Source of the DNA: Deltaproteobacteria bacterium | GTDB lineage: Bacteria; Myxococcota_A; UBA9042; PHBI01; JACKFB01 | Direction of reading: 5' to 3' | Assembly (NCBI GenBank): GCA_020632695.1 | Contig: JACKFB010000020.1 | Span: 1-64,000, forward strand | Length of the DNA stretch: 64,000 nt | Shown here: in pieces, positions 8,470 to 16,577 of the stretch | Layout of the letters: each line of letters starts with the position of its first letter | Numbering within the stretch: the first letter of the stretch is position 1 | Notes under the pieces: model-generated | Told to the model about the DNA's origin: nothing | Databases searched by the model: none | Seen by the model: only the letters and a program-made list of their open reading frames with translations | Made by a program: the position numbers and the translations under genes

Positions 8470-9735
8470 ATGACCCGCGCACGTATCCGAATCCTGTTGG
8501 CACTCGGCGGACTCTGCGGCGCGCTGGTCGCGATCTCGGGCGCGCACGCGGCCGACTGGCCGCAGTGGCTCGGCCCCGAGCGCAACGGGGTCTCCACCGA
8601 GACGGGCCTGCGTCGCGGCTTCCCCACCGAGGGCCCCCCGCGGCTGTGGAAGCGTCCGCTGGGCGCGGGCTTCTCCGGCATCGCCGTGGTGGGTTCGCGG
8701 CTGTTCACCATGACCGCCGACGCGGACCACGAGCTGGTGGTCGCCATGGACGCGGAGACCGGGCGCGAGCTGTGGCGCAGCCCGGTGGGCGACCGCTTCG
8801 GCGACCGGATGGGGGGCGACGGCCCGCGCTCGACGCCCACGGTCGACGGTGATCGGGTCATCGCGCTCGGGGCCGAGGGGCTGCTGGTGGCGCTGGAGCT
8901 GGCCTCCGGGCGTCGCCTCTGGGCGGTGGACCTGCCGCGGCAGCTCTCGGGGAGCGCGCCCACGTGGGGTTACTCCGCCTCGCCGCTGGTGCATCGAGGG
9001 CGCGTCTTCGTCGACGCGGGCGGCAGCGGCGCGCGTGGGCTCGCCGCCTTCGACCGCGCCGACGGACGCGTGCTCTGGTCGGCGGAGGAGGACCGCGCCG
9101 GCTACTCGTCGCCCGTGCTCATGCGTCCCATGGGCATCGAGCAGATCGTGTTCTTCACCGGCCGGCGGGTGGTGGCCGTGTCGCCCGACGCGGGTGTGGC
9201 GTTCTGGCAGGTCCCGTGGAAGACCGCCCACGACGTGAACGCGGCCACGCCGCAGCTCGTCGGCGAGGATCGCCTGTTCGTGTCCTCGGGCTACGGCACC
9301 GGCGCGGCGATGCTGAAGGTGGTGCGGGAGGGCGACCGCCTGGCGGCACGGCAGCTCTGGAAGAGCCCGTCGATGCGCAACAAGATGACGACCTCGGTGG
9401 TGCAGGGCGGCTACATCTACGGGTTCAGCGAGTCGACGCTGACCTGCATCGACGCCAACGACGGCGAGGTGGTGTGGGACAAGGACGGCTACGGCCGGGG
9501 CACCCTCCTGCTGGCCGACGGGCGCCTGTGGGCGCTGAGCGAGGAGTGCGAGCTGGTGGTGGCCGACGCCACGCCCGAGGCCTACCGGGAGCTGGGGCGC
9601 TGGCGCCTGCTGGGCGAGCGCTGCTGGACCATGCCGTCGCTCTCGGGGGGGCGGCTCTTCGCCCGCGACGAGCAGCACATCGCCAGCTTCGATCTGCGAC
9701 CGGCGACGGCGCCGGCGCCGCGGGTGGCGCCGTGA
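8470..9735 (+). CDS. Exported PQQ-binding-like beta-propeller repeat protein
   Basis: This 421-residue protein has a Sec signal (MTRARIRILLALGGLCGALVAI, cleavage near AHA-AD). The mature start DWPQWLGPERNGVS is typical of secreted PQQ-like WD-type propellers. Blade repeats follow the pattern 'V.AMDAETGRELWRSPVG', 'LVALELASGRRLWAVDLP', 'LAAFDRADGRVLWSAEE' and 'CIDANDGEVVWDKDG', each ending in a Trp-containing strand. Such proteins act in the periplasm as scaffolds or, more rarely, quinoprotein enzymes; no PQQ-ligand set could be assigned here. Its stop overlaps the start of a universal stress protein gene, which makes a two-gene operon. Confidence 0.88.
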   Translation: MTRARIRILLALGGLCGALVAISGAHAADWPQWLGPERNGVSTETGLRRGFPTEGPPRLWKRPLGAGFSGIAVVGSRLFTMTADADHELVVAMDAETGRELWRSPVGDRFGDRMGGDGPRSTPTVDGDRVIALGAEGLLVALELASGRRLWAVDLPRQLSGSAPTWGYSASPLVHRGRVFVDAGGSGARGLAAFDRADGRVLWSAEEDRAGYSSPVLMRPMGIEQIVFFTGRRVVAVSPDAGVAFWQVPWKTAHDVNAATPQLVGEDRLFVSSGYGTGAAMLKVVREGDRLAARQLWKSPSMRNKMTTSVVQGGYIYGFSESTLTCIDANDGEVVWDKDGYGRGTLLLADGRLWALSEECELVVADATPEAYRELGRWRLLGERCWTMPSLSGGRLFARDEQHIASFDLRPATAPAPRVAP

Positions 9736-10217
9736 ACGGGCGCTGGCTGGTGGCGCACGACGGCACGGCGCTGTCCGAGCCGGTGCTCGCGGAGGCGGCC
9801 GCGCGCGCTGGAGCCCACGGGGTGGGCCTGCGGGTGGTGCACGCCCTGGCCCGCAACCGGCTGCGGGAGGATCTGGACTGGTCCGACGGCCCCTCGGCGC
9901 CGCTCACCTTCGACGACTACGTGGCCGACGCCCGCCATGAGGCCGAGGCCAGCCTCGCGGCGGCGCGGGCCCAGGTGCTGGTCCACCACCCCGGCCTGGA
10001 CGTCGAGACCCTGGTGGTACCCGGCGAACCCGCCGAGGCCATCCTCTCGGCCGGCGCGCCGCCCGAGATCCTGCGCATCGTCATGGGCACCCACGCCCGC
10101 CGGGGTCTCCGCCACTGGATGCTCGGGTCGGTCGCCGAGGCGGTCATCGCCCGCGCGCCAGTGCCGGTGCTGATCGTGCCGCCGCACGGCGCAGGTGTCC
10201 GGAATCATGGGGAGTAG
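9732..10217 (+). CDS. Universal stress protein (UspA family)
   Basis: This 161-residue cytoplasmic protein has a single Usp domain. It starts MNGRWLVAHDGTALSEPV (beta1 with the conserved Asp) and ends with the ATP-binding signature MGTHARRGLRHWMLGSVAEAV, then PVPVLIV. This fits the G-x-x-G-x9-G-(S/T) nucleotide motif, so ATP binding is likely. Usp proteins respond to stress and starvation; the precise role is unknown. The GTG start at 9732 overlaps the upstream stop codon (GTGA). Confidence 0.92.
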   Translation: MNGRWLVAHDGTALSEPVLAEAAARAGAHGVGLRVVHALARNRLREDLDWSDGPSAPLTFDDYVADARHEAEASLAAARAQVLVHHPGLDVETLVVPGEPAEAILSAGAPPEILRIVMGTHARRGLRHWMLGSVAEAVIARAPVPVLIVPPHGAGVRNHGE

Positions 10218-10357
10218 CGCGATAGTGGGCCCGAGGGTTCCCCGTCGCGGGGCGATTGGTTAAGGTGGCGCGACTCGAGGCCCTGCGGAGGGCCCGCCGC
10301 TCCAACGCCGGACGCCGGCGGCCCTCGGAGGCCCCCGGCGAGGGAGACAGCCAGCAC

Positions 10358-11086
10358 GTGCTCAGCCGAACCCTGAAGCACGCATGTCGACTGTTGGCCG
10401 GCCTCGCGCTGGTGATGGCGACGGTCCCTCAGCTCGCCGCCGGTGACTTCGGGTTCCCGACGCGGCGCGCGCTCGGCCTCTCCGGTCTCCTCGACGCGCC
10501 GCCGACGCCCCTGGTGGTGACCGACGCCGGGTCGAGGCGCGGCCACCGCGACGTGCAGATCCAGGTGCCCTTCTACAGCCAGCTCGAGGGAGGCCACGGC
10601 TTCCGCGCCGGGCCGCGCGCCTGCTTCCGCGCCGCCGTGGCCATGGCCGCCGACGCCCGTGGGCTCTACGGCGAGGGCGAGGGCGCGGCGGTGCTCGGCC
10701 CCGGCTCGCGCATCCAGGTCGGCCTGGCCGAGGATCGCTCCGGTCGCCTGGTGGACATCGACCGCGAGGAGGCGGCCATCGCCATCCGGTACATCGACGC
10801 CGAGCTGGACGCCGGCCGTCCGGTCGTCGTGGGCGCCAGCTACAAGGAGGCCCGGTACAACGTCGACGGCCTCACCGATCACTTCGTCGTCATCGACGGC
10901 CGCGTCACCGTGGGCGGGCAGCTCCGCTACACCCTCCTCGACCCGGCCACCCGCGACCCCGAGCGCGCCAGGGCCTGGTTCATCGTCGGCCCCGAAGGCC
11001 GCCTCATCCGCGAAGGAAACACCGCCGGCCGCGACGTCGCGTCGCGGAGGTTGGAGGTGTCGATGGTCCGCCGCTCCAGGGAATAG
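10358..11086 (+). CDS. Exported papain-like (C39-type) cysteine peptidase-fold protein
   Basis: A GTG at 10358 with AGGGAGA 8 bases upstream gives 242 residues and a Sec signal (LLAGLALVMATVPQLAA). The mature part contains VQIQVPFYSQLEGG and ACFRAAVAMAA, the usual start of C39/NlpC-like folds, with likely nucleophile Cys89. Later DHFVVIDGR supplies His175 and Asp180, and LRYTLLDPATRD matches the end of such domains. The protein could be a periplasmic peptidase or an inactive binding relative. A longer in-frame start at 10256 would disrupt the signal peptide. The gene appears monocistronic. A small CCCCGTCGCGGGG hairpin lies in the upstream gap. Confidence 0.72.
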   Translation: MLSRTLKHACRLLAGLALVMATVPQLAAGDFGFPTRRALGLSGLLDAPPTPLVVTDAGSRRGHRDVQIQVPFYSQLEGGHGFRAGPRACFRAAVAMAADARGLYGEGEGAAVLGPGSRIQVGLAEDRSGRLVDIDREEAAIAIRYIDAELDAGRPVVVGASYKEARYNVDGLTDHFVVIDGRVTVGGQLRYTLLDPATRDPERARAWFIVGPEGRLIREGNTAGRDVASRRLEVSMVRRSRE

Positions 11087-11196
11087 GGGTCGATGGCCGG
11101 GGCGGCGGCTACGGACGCCGCTGAGGGCAGCGCTTCCTCGCGTCAGGCCTGCGACGGGCTGAAGCCCGACTCGGCCTGCGCTCGGGCGCGCCACCC

Positions 11197-14100
11197 TCAG
11201 CGACGCCCTCGCTCGCCGCCTCGGCCATCGCACACGGGGGCGGGGTCGGGTAGCGTTCGGCTCGGCCTTGGCCTGCGGCCGGGCCTCGGTTTTCGGGGCG
11301 GGCTCGGGCTCGGGCTCGGGCTCGGAGACGGCCTCGGCGTCGGTTCCGGTCTCGGGGACGGGCTCGGGCTCGGGCTCGGGCTCGGAGACGGCCTCGGCGT
11401 CGGTTCCGGTCTCGGGGACGGGCTCGGGCTCGGCCTCGGTCTCGGTCTCGGTCTCGGCCTCGGTCCCGGCCTCGGTCTCGGTCTCGGAGACGGTCTCGGA
11501 GACGGCCTCGGTCTCGGGGACGGTCCCGGCCTCGGTCTCGGTCTCGGAGACGGCCTCGGTCTCGGTCTCGGTCTCGGCCTCGGCCTCGGGCCTCGGTCCT
11601 CGGTTCCGGCTCCTCGGGCGGAGCCGGAACCGTTGCCGTTGCTAGAAGTTGGTGGCTGCGGAGGCTCCTGCGGAGCCGGCGCCGCCGCTGTTGCCGAGGG
11701 AGGCGCCTCCGGGGCCTCCGGCGCCGCCGTCGCCGCCCATGACGAACTGGTTCTGGGCGGAGTAGGGCGCCAGGGGCTGGGTGCCGCCGGCGAGGTTGAC
11801 GTAGATGCCATAGCTGGCGCCGCCGCAGCCGCCGCCGCCGCCGCCGCCGTGGCCGCCCTCGCCGCCGTTTCCGCCGGGGGCGCCGCCGAAGGCGCAGAAG
11901 GTGGCGCCGTTGCCCTCGCCCGAGGCGCCGCCGGGCGCTCCTGAGCCGGGCACGCCGCCGGCGCCGCCCGGGCCGCCGGCGCCGCCGGTGCCGCCGGTGC
12001 CGCGCCGGATCGTGTTGTCGCTGAGCTGCGGGATGCTGCTCGCCGTCGCCGTGTAGGTGACGAAGATCCGAAGCTGCCGCCGCCGGGCTGGCCGCCGGAG
12101 CCGCCCGTGCCCGCGCAGCCGCCGGAGCCGCCGCCGCCGCCGGAGCCGCCGATGTCATCGCCGCCGGTCTCGTTGGCCGCCGTGCACTGCTGCCCGGTGA
12201 CCTCCACGCCGCCGCCGGAGCCGCCGCCGCCGCCGCCGCTGCCGTGCGCCGCGGCCGCGCCGCTGGTGCCGGCCAGCCCGACCCAGTGACCGGCCTGATC
12301 GGTCCCGGCGCCCTCACCGCAGCCCTGTCCGCTGGCGCCCCACGCTCCGGCCGTACCCGGCTGGCCGAGGCCCGCGCTCATCGCGTGGTTGTTGGGGGGC
12401 ACGCTGCAGGTGCCGCAGGTGGAGTTCGACGCGATCTGGAGGTCCCAGCCGGCGGTGCCGCCTGCGCCGCCCGCGGGCCCCTTGCCGACGGCGCCCGTCT
12501 CGTCCGGCGGGGGCTCGACGCCGCGCTCCGGACACACCGAGATGCCGCCGACGCCGCCGGAGAGGTCGGAGCCATCGGCGCACTGGAGCGAGCCGCCTGC
12601 GCCTCCCTGGATCGTGTCGCTGCTCTCGCACACGCGCTGCTTGCCGTTGAACTTGTTGACGTCATAGGCGGCCGTGCCCGGCTTGCCGGGGACGCCGTCG
12701 GCGCCGTCGATGCCGGGCATGCCCTGGGTCCCCGCGCCTCCAGCGCCGCCGAACACGCGGCACCGCCTCACCGAGAGCGTCGAGCCGCTGTCGCGCACGT
12801 AGATGCCGTAGCTGTTGGCGCCCGGTACGTTGGCCGCGTTGGCGCCGAACACCGTGAAGCCCGAGAACACCGTCGGGTCGCCGCCGCCGTTGCCCAGCCC
12901 GATGGCGTTCACCGCGCCGGGCCGCTCGGGCGTGGGGTCCTGGCCGATGATCGCCGTCTCGTAGGTGATGACGTTCTGTTGGCGGAAGCTCGAGGCGTAT
13001 CCGCCGAACACCCCGACGCCCTCGCGCAGCAGCACGCTCTCCGAGTAGACGCCGGTCGCCACGTAGACGTCGCGCTTGCCCGTGTCGAAGGCCCGCGCGA
13101 TGCCGGCCTCCACCGTGAGCATGGGCGCGTCGATGGTGCCCGGGTTGTCGTCGCCGCCGTCCTTGGCCACGAAGATGGCCGCGTCCAGCTCGCCGTCGAT
13201 GCCGTCACAGTCGGAGTCGATGCCGTCCCCGGCGAGGTCGGGGCCGTCGGCCGGCTGGCACTCGCAGCCGTCGCCCGGCAGCCCGTTGACGTCGAACCAG
13301 CCCGGGTTGCACTCGTACGCGCAGGAGGGGACCGCCCCGGTGATGTCGCACGCAGGGGCGGCGTTCGGCGCGGCCAGCGCCAGACACGAGATCTTGCAGT
13401 CGCCGCAGTGCTCGACGTCGGAGTAGGCCCCGCCCGGCTCCTTGAAGCCTTCGTCCACGGACCCGTCGCAGTCGTTGTCGAAGCCGTCGCACTCCTCGTC
13501 GGGGAGCATGCAGCCGCCCCAGCCCGCCTCCGTGCACGGCTCGAAGCCCTGGCAGGTGTAGGCCGGCTGGCTCGGGTCCGAGGGGACGTAGGTCTCCGAG
13601 CAGGCTCGCTGGAGGTTGGTGTTGGACCCGTCGCAGGTGCAGGTGTTGCTGGCGGGCACGCACTGCTTGCTGGTCGCGCCCACGTCGACGCAGTCGTAGC
13701 TGAAGGGGCAGTCGGCCACGGTGTCGCAGGCCTGGCCGCAGAACTTGCCGTCCGAGAGCTGCACGCACGCTGCGTCGCCCTCGCCCGGGCAGTTGTCGTC
13801 GGTCACGCAGGGCTGGCAGACGTTCGAGAAGTTCTGCAGGCACTGGAAGGGGTTGGCCTTCACGTAGCCGGGCGCGCAGGTGTCGACCAGGCACTGGGGC
13901 TTGCCGCCGAGCTGGCCGCAGGTGGTGGTCAGCGCGTTGGGGAACCCGTTGGCGCAGCTCGCGTTGCAGGTGCCGCAGTGCTCGGGGCCGACGTAGACGT
14001 CGCCGGTCTTGAAGTCCTCGTCGATCTTGCCGTCGCAGTCGTTGTCCAGGAAGTCGCAGGTCTCGGCCTCGGGCGAGGCGCCCTGGCAGATCCAGCCGTC

Positions 14101-14925
14101 CGGGCCCTGGCAGACGCGCACGCCGGCACAGCTCCCCACGCCCTCGATGGTGATGCTGCACAGCTCACCCTTCGGCAGCGCCTCGTCGATGAGCCCATCG
14201 CAGTCGTTGTCCTTGCCGTCGCAGTCCTCGACCGCCGGCACCGGGGCGGTGCAGCCGTTCCAGCCGATGTCCGGGTCGCAGACCTCGATGCCGAAGCAGG
14301 TGCCGATCTCGTTGGTGCTGAGGCAGCTCCGCTGTCCGCCCGCGGTCTGCTCGGTGCAGGCGCAGCTCCCCGACGCGGGCTGGCACCAGGTGCCGGCGTG
14401 CTCCGAGCTGGGGTCCTCCAGGCAGTTGAAGCCGTCGGGGCAGCCGGTGGCCTCGGTGCAGGCGAAGCCGCACTGACCCTCGCCCTCGACCGTGAGGCAC
14501 ACCCCGCCGTTGCACTGGAAGTCCTCGGTACAGGGCGTGCACAGCTTCAAGAGCCGCGGGACGCACAAGAACGCGATGTCGGCGCCCTCGGTGACCGCCG
14601 ACTTGCAGTCGAAGCCGGCCGGGCAGGTCTCCGAGCAGGCCTTGGTGCAGATGTAGCCGTTGGCGCCCTCGACGCACCACCCGGACAGGCAGTCCACGTT
14701 GCCGGTGCAGGGCCAGCCGAAGCCCCCGGGCTCCGGCGGCGACGCGTCACCCGTGGGGACGTCCGTCACCGCGTCGGTCGACACGTCGGGGAGGACCACC
14801 GCGTCCGGCAGGACGTCGCCGGCATCGCCCGCATCCGAGCCGGTGCCGCTGTCCCCGCACGCGCCTGCTCCGAGCACCATCACAAAAGACAAACACGCCA
14901 CCCGGCGCAGCCAGCCCGCGACCAT
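11197..14925 (-). CDS. Cys-rich metal-binding-motif/beta-helix surface lipoprotein, frameshifted near 12067
   Basis: The ATG at 14925 has a strong GGGAGGTG site. The signal MVAGWLRRVACLSFVMVLGAGAC gives a lipoprotein with an Asp/Ala linker. Cys-rich modules span about residues 60-480, with repeated 'CDGKDNDCDGLIDE', 'CDFLDNDCDGKIDED' and 'CDGFDNDCDGSVDEG', the putative metal-binding motif of MopE-like proteins. A DUF1565/right-handed beta-helix region follows (IFVAKDGGDDNPGTIDAPML, then GVFGGYASS), then Gly-rich PGRS-like repeats. At 12067/12068 the frame shifts by one missing base. The conceptual protein then runs through Ala/Pro- and Arg-Pro-rich sequence to 11197, which looks unnatural. 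The intended C-terminus lies in another frame and stops at 11642 (about 1,094 residues in all). Likely a large cell-surface protein; the frameshift may be real or a sequencing error. Confidence 0.75.
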   Translation of the reverse strand: MVAGWLRRVACLSFVMVLGAGACGDSGTGSDAGDAGDVLPDAVVLPDVSTDAVTDVPTGDASPPEPGGFGWPCTGNVDCLSGWCVEGANGYICTKACSETCPAGFDCKSAVTEGADIAFLCVPRLLKLCTPCTEDFQCNGGVCLTVEGEGQCGFACTEATGCPDGFNCLEDPSSEHAGTWCQPASGSCACTEQTAGGQRSCLSTNEIGTCFGIEVCDPDIGWNGCTAPVPAVEDCDGKDNDCDGLIDEALPKGELCSITIEGVGSCAGVRVCQGPDGWICQGASPEAETCDFLDNDCDGKIDEDFKTGDVYVGPEHCGTCNASCANGFPNALTTTCGQLGGKPQCLVDTCAPGYVKANPFQCLQNFSNVCQPCVTDDNCPGEGDAACVQLSDGKFCGQACDTVADCPFSYDCVDVGATSKQCVPASNTCTCDGSNTNLQRACSETYVPSDPSQPAYTCQGFEPCTEAGWGGCMLPDEECDGFDNDCDGSVDEGFKEPGGAYSDVEHCGDCKISCLALAAPNAAPACDITGAVPSCAYECNPGWFDVNGLPGDGCECQPADGPDLAGDGIDSDCDGIDGELDAAIFVAKDGGDDNPGTIDAPMLTVEAGIARAFDTGKRDVYVATGVYSESVLLREGVGVFGGYASSFRQQNVITYETAIIGQDPTPERPGAVNAIGLGNGGGDPTVFSGFTVFGANAANVPGANSYGIYVRDSGSTLSVRRCRVFGGAGGAGTQGMPGIDGADGVPGKPGTAAYDVNKFNGKQRVCESSDTIQGGAGGSLQCADGSDLSGGVGGISVCPERGVEPPPDETGAVGKGPAGGAGGTAGWDLQIASNSTCGTCSVPPNNHAMSAGLGQPGTAGAWGASGQGCGEGAGTDQAGHWVGLAGTSGAAAAHGSGGGGGGSGGGVEVTGQQCTAANETGGDDIGGSGGGGGSGGCAGTGGSGGQPGGGSFGSSSPTRRRRAASRSSATTRSGAAPAAPAAPAARAAPAACPAQERPAAPRARATAPPSAPSAAPPAETAARAATAAAAAAAAAAPAMASTSTSPAAPSPWRPTPPRTSSSWAATAAPEAPEAPPSATAAAPAPQEPPQPPTSSNGNGSGSARGAGTEDRGPRPRPRPRPRPRPSPRPRPRPGPSPRPRPSPRPSPRPRPRPGPRPRPRPRPRPSPSPSPRPEPTPRPSPSPSPSPSPSPRPEPTPRPSPSPSPSPSPPRKPRPGRRPRPSRTLPDPAPVCDGRGGERGRR
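11267..11598. repeat. Hexanucleotide repeat tract with a 60-bp tandem duplication
   Basis: Units of CTCGGG/CTCGGT/CTCGGC and CCGGTC fill this stretch. The 60 bases at 11301-11360 are repeated exactly at 11361-11420. The tract lies beyond the native stop (11642) of the surface lipoprotein and is translated only in the shifted frame, as Arg-Pro repeats. The rest of the 555-base gap back to 11087 shows no gene of its own. Confidence 0.85.
11601..11632 (-). terminator. Perfect hairpin after native stop of the surface lipoprotein
   Basis: CGGTTCCGGCTCC (11601-11613) and its exact complement GGAGCCGGAACCG (11620-11632) form a 13-bp stem with a 6-base loop. It starts 9 bases beyond the TAG at 11642. 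There is no U-tract. Its position supports 11642 as the true gene end. Confidence 0.6.
11642..12067 (-). other. Out-of-frame native 3' segment of the surface lipoprotein gene
   Basis: Read in the alternative frame from 12067, the sequence continues the broken protein naturally. It begins IFVTYTATASSIPQLSDN, followed by (GGxGGx) repeats, GGASYGIYVNLAGGTQPL and NQFVMGGDGG, and stops at 11642. The beta-helix-type phrase 'SYGIYV' also occurs upstream of the shift, so this belongs to the same protein. One base inserted between 12067 and 12068 (TTCGG-ATC) would restore a single frame of about 1,094 codons. Confidence 0.8.
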
Positions 14926-14964
14926 GAGGCACCTCCCGCAATTCGTGTGCACCCCCACTCGATG

Positions 14965-14993
14965 GAGGTAGCACGGTTCGACAGTGGCTTCAA
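14965..14993 (-). promoter_or_regulatory. Predicted promoter of the Cys-rich surface lipoprotein gene
   Basis: On the minus strand, TTGAAG (14993-14988), a 17-base spacer and TACCTC (14970-14965) preceded by TGC (extended -10). The leader would be about 35 bases and carries the ribosome-binding site. Confidence 0.45.
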
Positions 14994-15034
14994 TTTGCAG
15001 GGGCCAGGGGACCCCCGCGCGACACGCTTCCACG

Positions 15035-15063
15035 CTGACTTCGGCCGGTCGCTGAGCTAGTCT
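15035..15063 (+). promoter_or_regulatory. Predicted promoter of the lipase gene
   Basis: CTGACT (15035-15040), a 17-base spacer and TAGTCT (15058-15063). The expected start of transcription is near 15070, 22 bases before the ATG. Confidence 0.4.
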
Positions 15064-15091
15064 GAGCGCTTCGACTCGAGGGAGCACGCTC

Positions 15092-16507
15092 ATGACGGTT
15101 CGACTCCTCGCGCACCTGGGCTGCGCGCTCGCCCTGACGGCGCTCGCGGCCTGCGCCTCGGACGGCGGCGACGTCGACGCGACGGGACCCGACGCCGCCT
15201 CTCCCGACAGCGCGGACGGCGCCGACGCGCCGGCACCCGACGTCGCCTCCCCGGACGGCGCGGGCGATGCCGACGCGACGCCCGCCTCCTGCCGCTCCGG
15301 TCACCGGCCCGTCGTGTTCGCCCACGGGCTGCTCGCGGCCGGCGACACCTGGGCGCCGCATATCCAGCGCTTCATCGAGAACGGCTACTGCCCCGACGAG
15401 CTCTACCGCCTCGACTGGAACACCCTCGACTTCGACACGGACACCGCCGCCGCGCAGCTCGACGCGCTCATCGCCCACGCGCTCGACGTCACGGGCGCCT
15501 CGCAGGTCGAGCTGGTGGGCCACTCGGCCGGCGGCGGCCTCGGCTATACCTTCACCAGCGCTCCCGAGCGCGCGGCCCTGATCGCCCACTACGCCCACTT
15601 CGCCAGCAACGTCCAGGACGGCCCCGCCGGCGCCGACGGGCAGATCCCGACGCTCAACGTCTGGTCGGAGGCCGACGCCATCATCAAGGACAAGGGCGAC
15701 ATCCCGGGGGCGACCAACCTGACGCTGGCCGACGCCGACCACTACGAGGTCGCCACCCGGCCGGAGTCCTTCGCCGCGCTGTACGCGTTCTTCAACGACG
15801 GCGAGGCGCCGCAGACCACCGAGATCACCCCGCTCGAGCCGATCTTCGTCTCGGGCAAGGTGCTGGCCCTGGGGGAGAACCTGCCGGCCGCCAGCGCCAC
15901 CGTCCGGGTCTACGAGCTGGACGCCGCCACCGGCGCGCGGGTCGGCGACGCCGTCGCGGAGGTGAGCGTCGACGCCGACGGGGCCTACGGGCCCATCGAG
16001 GTGCGCTCGGGGCGCCCCCACGAGTTCCTGGTCAGCGGCGTCACCGTGGGCGGGCAGCCGCTCCACTACTACCGGGAGCCCTTCATCCGCACGAACCCCG
16101 CCGTCTACCTGCGCACCCTGCCGGGCCCCGACTCGCTGGCCGGCGCGCTCCTGGACAGCATCCCCTTCAGCGACCCCGACCAGAGCATCATCGTGGTCTT
16201 CACGGCCAGCCAGGCGACCATCGCCGGCCGCGACACCTTGACCGTGGACGGGACGGCGCTCTCGACCGAGGCGCTGGCCTCGCCGGCGCGCACCGCCATC
16301 GCCTGGTTCCTCTACGACGCCGACGGGGACGGCCAGAGCGGCGGCACCGCCGTCCCGCAGTTCGCGAGCTTCCCCTTCCTGAACGCGGTCGACACCTGGT
16401 TTGAGCCGGGCGGACCGCCGGTGGCCATCACCTTCGACGGGCGCACCCTGGTGGTGCCCGCCCTGCGCGCCGGCCTGGACGGCCCCGTGATCGCCACCTT
16501 CGACTGA
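15092..16507 (+). CDS. Secreted triacylglycerol lipase/esterase lipoprotein
   Basis: This 471-residue protein starts MTVRLLAHLGCALALTALAAC (lipobox L-A-A-C) followed by an Asp/Ala/Pro linker to about residue 65. The alpha/beta-hydrolase domain contains the oxyanion strand VVFAHGLL, the nucleophile elbow GHSAGG, a likely acid in WSEAD and a catalytic His in DADHYEV, in the order expected for bacterial lipases. From about 250 to the end are beta-rich domains of carboxypeptidase-regulatory or carbohydrate-binding type (FVSGKVLALGENLPAASATV). It probably acts at the cell surface on esters or lipids. The ATG at 15092 follows GAGGGAG. Confidence 0.88.
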   Translation: MTVRLLAHLGCALALTALAACASDGGDVDATGPDAASPDSADGADAPAPDVASPDGAGDADATPASCRSGHRPVVFAHGLLAAGDTWAPHIQRFIENGYCPDELYRLDWNTLDFDTDTAAAQLDALIAHALDVTGASQVELVGHSAGGGLGYTFTSAPERAALIAHYAHFASNVQDGPAGADGQIPTLNVWSEADAIIKDKGDIPGATNLTLADADHYEVATRPESFAALYAFFNDGEAPQTTEITPLEPIFVSGKVLALGENLPAASATVRVYELDAATGARVGDAVAEVSVDADGAYGPIEVRSGRPHEFLVSGVTVGGQPLHYYREPFIRTNPAVYLRTLPGPDSLAGALLDSIPFSDPDQSIIVVFTASQATIAGRDTLTVDGTALSTEALASPARTAIAWFLYDADGDGQSGGTAVPQFASFPFLNAVDTWFEPGGPPVAITFDGRTLVVPALRAGLDGPVIATFD

Positions 16508-16541
16508 GCGCGGCGTCGGAGCGGCCCGGGGGCTGGCGCAT

Positions 16542-16570
16542 TTGACCGACCGCCCGAACCGCACGACCCT
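16542..16570 (+). promoter_or_regulatory. Predicted leaderless promoter of FHA-sigma54 activator gene
   Basis: TTGACC (16542-16547), a 17-base spacer and GACCCT (16565-16570), ending 7 bases before the ATG at 16578. No ribosome-binding site is present. Confidence 0.4.
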
Positions 16571-16577
16571 TGCTGCC

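Noticed and set aside
10236..10250. CCCCG-TCG-CGGGG hairpin as terminator after the universal stress gene
   Set aside because: The stem is only 5 bp with a 3-base loop and has no T-run, so chance is likely at this GC content.
12244..15060. Very long open frame on the plus strand (938 codons) opposite the Cys-rich lipoprotein
   Set aside because: It is a GC-driven shadow: Ala/Val/Gly/Arg-rich, without domain patterns, ribosome-binding site or signal, while the opposite strand shows clear motifs. Many similar long antisense frames in this window were left out for the same reason.
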